A DNA stretch of 64,000 nucleotides. Source: Scolanthus callimorphus. Its lineage: Eukaryota > Cnidaria > Anthozoa > Actiniaria > Edwardsiidae. The notes below the pieces were generated by a model, which saw nothing but the letters and a program-made list of their open reading frames with translations, searched no databases and had not been told where the DNA came from. Below are positions 63,583 to 64,000 of this stretch, one piece after another (position 1 is the first letter of the stretch; every line of letters begins with the position of its first letter). The DNA lies in assembly GCA_033964015.1 (NCBI GenBank), contig CM066913.1, positions 24,137,790-24,201,789 of the forward strand. The letters run 5' to 3'. Made by a program: the position numbers and the translations under genes.

Positions 63583-64000
63583 ATGCCTCACTTTTGCTGC
63601 GCCGGAGAATGCGAAAATAGTTCGGAAAAAAACAAGGATCTGTCTTTCCATAGCCTTCCTCTCGATGACAAACCTTTGCTGAACTTATGGATTCAAAAAA
63701 TGCACAGAAATCCGCGTTATTTCAACATAAACAAGCATGTGAAGATCTGCAGCGTGCACTTCCGATGCAGCGACTTTGTAAATCCTTATGCTAAGAAGCG
63801 GCGATTAAAGCGCAACGTAGTTCCTTCAAAATTTGCTTGGACTCCTGAAGAAGATGAAGAGGGAGAAGTCGTGGAGAGGACAGCAGTTTCAAAACTAGAG
63901 CAAAGTAGGACCGAACAAGATGAAGCTACCGATACTGCATCTGAGGACGAAGGCGAAGAGCTGAGCGTGAGTGGTCTCAAGTTAACTTCGCAAAAGACTC
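63583..64000 (+). CDS. THAP-domain protein, 5' part (runs off the window)
   Basis: ATG at 63583 opens a frame that is still open at the window edge (139 codons). Residues 1-90 are a THAP zinc finger: CCAGECEN (CxxxC), LWIQKM (the invariant Trp), KICSVHF (CxxH) and a basic patch AKKRRLKRNVVPSKF, where VVPSxF is the AVPTxF-like end of THAP domains. An acidic linker follows (TPEEDEEGEVVE, DTASEDEGEEL). THAP proteins bind DNA; many are host transcription factors and many others are transposases. The clean frame is unlike the broken THAP at 30.6-30.86 kb and is the best candidate here for a live gene. Its kind cannot be decided without the remainder. Confidence 0.85.
   Translation, partial: MPHFCCAGECENSSEKNKDLSFHSLPLDDKPLLNLWIQKMHRNPRYFNINKHVKICSVHFRCSDFVNPYAKKRRLKRNVVPSKFAWTPEEDEEGEVVERTAVSKLEQSRTEQDEATDTASEDEGEELSVSGLKLTSQKT

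Overview
This is eukaryotic, transposon-packed DNA. The closest match is a cnidarian, probably a stony coral or anemone. Evidence: AT-rich sequence, no bacterial operons, GT-AG introns, and a repeat repertoire (BEL/Pao, Penelope-like, L1-like and CR1/Jockey-like LINEs, PIF/Harbinger, an ISL2EU-type element with THAP and YqaJ proteins, and a RAG1-like transposon) familiar from cnidarian genomes. The species assignment is inference. I see no confident ordinary host gene except possibly a THAP-domain protein that runs off the right edge.

Layout. 1-5.5 kb: decayed sequence, an 877-bp MITE and a Harbinger transposase fragment. 5564-8523: an L1-like LINE (minus strand, 15-bp target duplication) split by element A (6003-7220). 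8566-15964: a BEL/Pao LTR retrotransposon (minus) with two 445-bp LTRs and 5-bp target duplications (ATGAC). 16.4-17.1 kb: a Myb/SANT-like pseudogene. 18919-31035: a decayed 12-kb ISL2EU-type DNA transposon with an 18-bp perfect TIR. It carries a SAP+SWIM+YqaJ nuclease pseudogene (plus) and a THAP+HTH+DDE transposase pseudogene (minus), and is itself hit by a LINE, a foldback MITE and element B. 34562-57125: element D, cut open by two large insertions. The first is an inverted Penelope-like dimer (34881-41339) that contains element C. The second is a RAG1-like transposon (42562-56669) that contains an 8.2-kb palindromic element. 57-63 kb: intergenic sequence, a coiled-coil ORF, element E inside one arm of a perfect hairpin, then the THAP gene.

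Two things stand out. (1) A nearly complete 10-exon RAG1-like gene (43218-47592, minus, about 1017 residues against about 1040 in vertebrate RAG1). It keeps the N-terminal zinc/RING region, all three catalytic acidic residues and the CCHH zinc site, and lies in a bounded transposon whose ends begin with CAC. No RAG2-like gene is visible. (2) A family of five elements (A-E) with no recognisable protein. They share terminal hairpins whose stems covary between copies, flanking TA dinucleotides confirmed against reconstructed or paralogous empty sites, and (in A-D) arrays of about 120-130 bp units built on the palindrome TGACGTCATCGATGACGTCA.

The genes here do not form a host pathway. They are layers of mobile DNA, and the nesting gives a relative insertion order.
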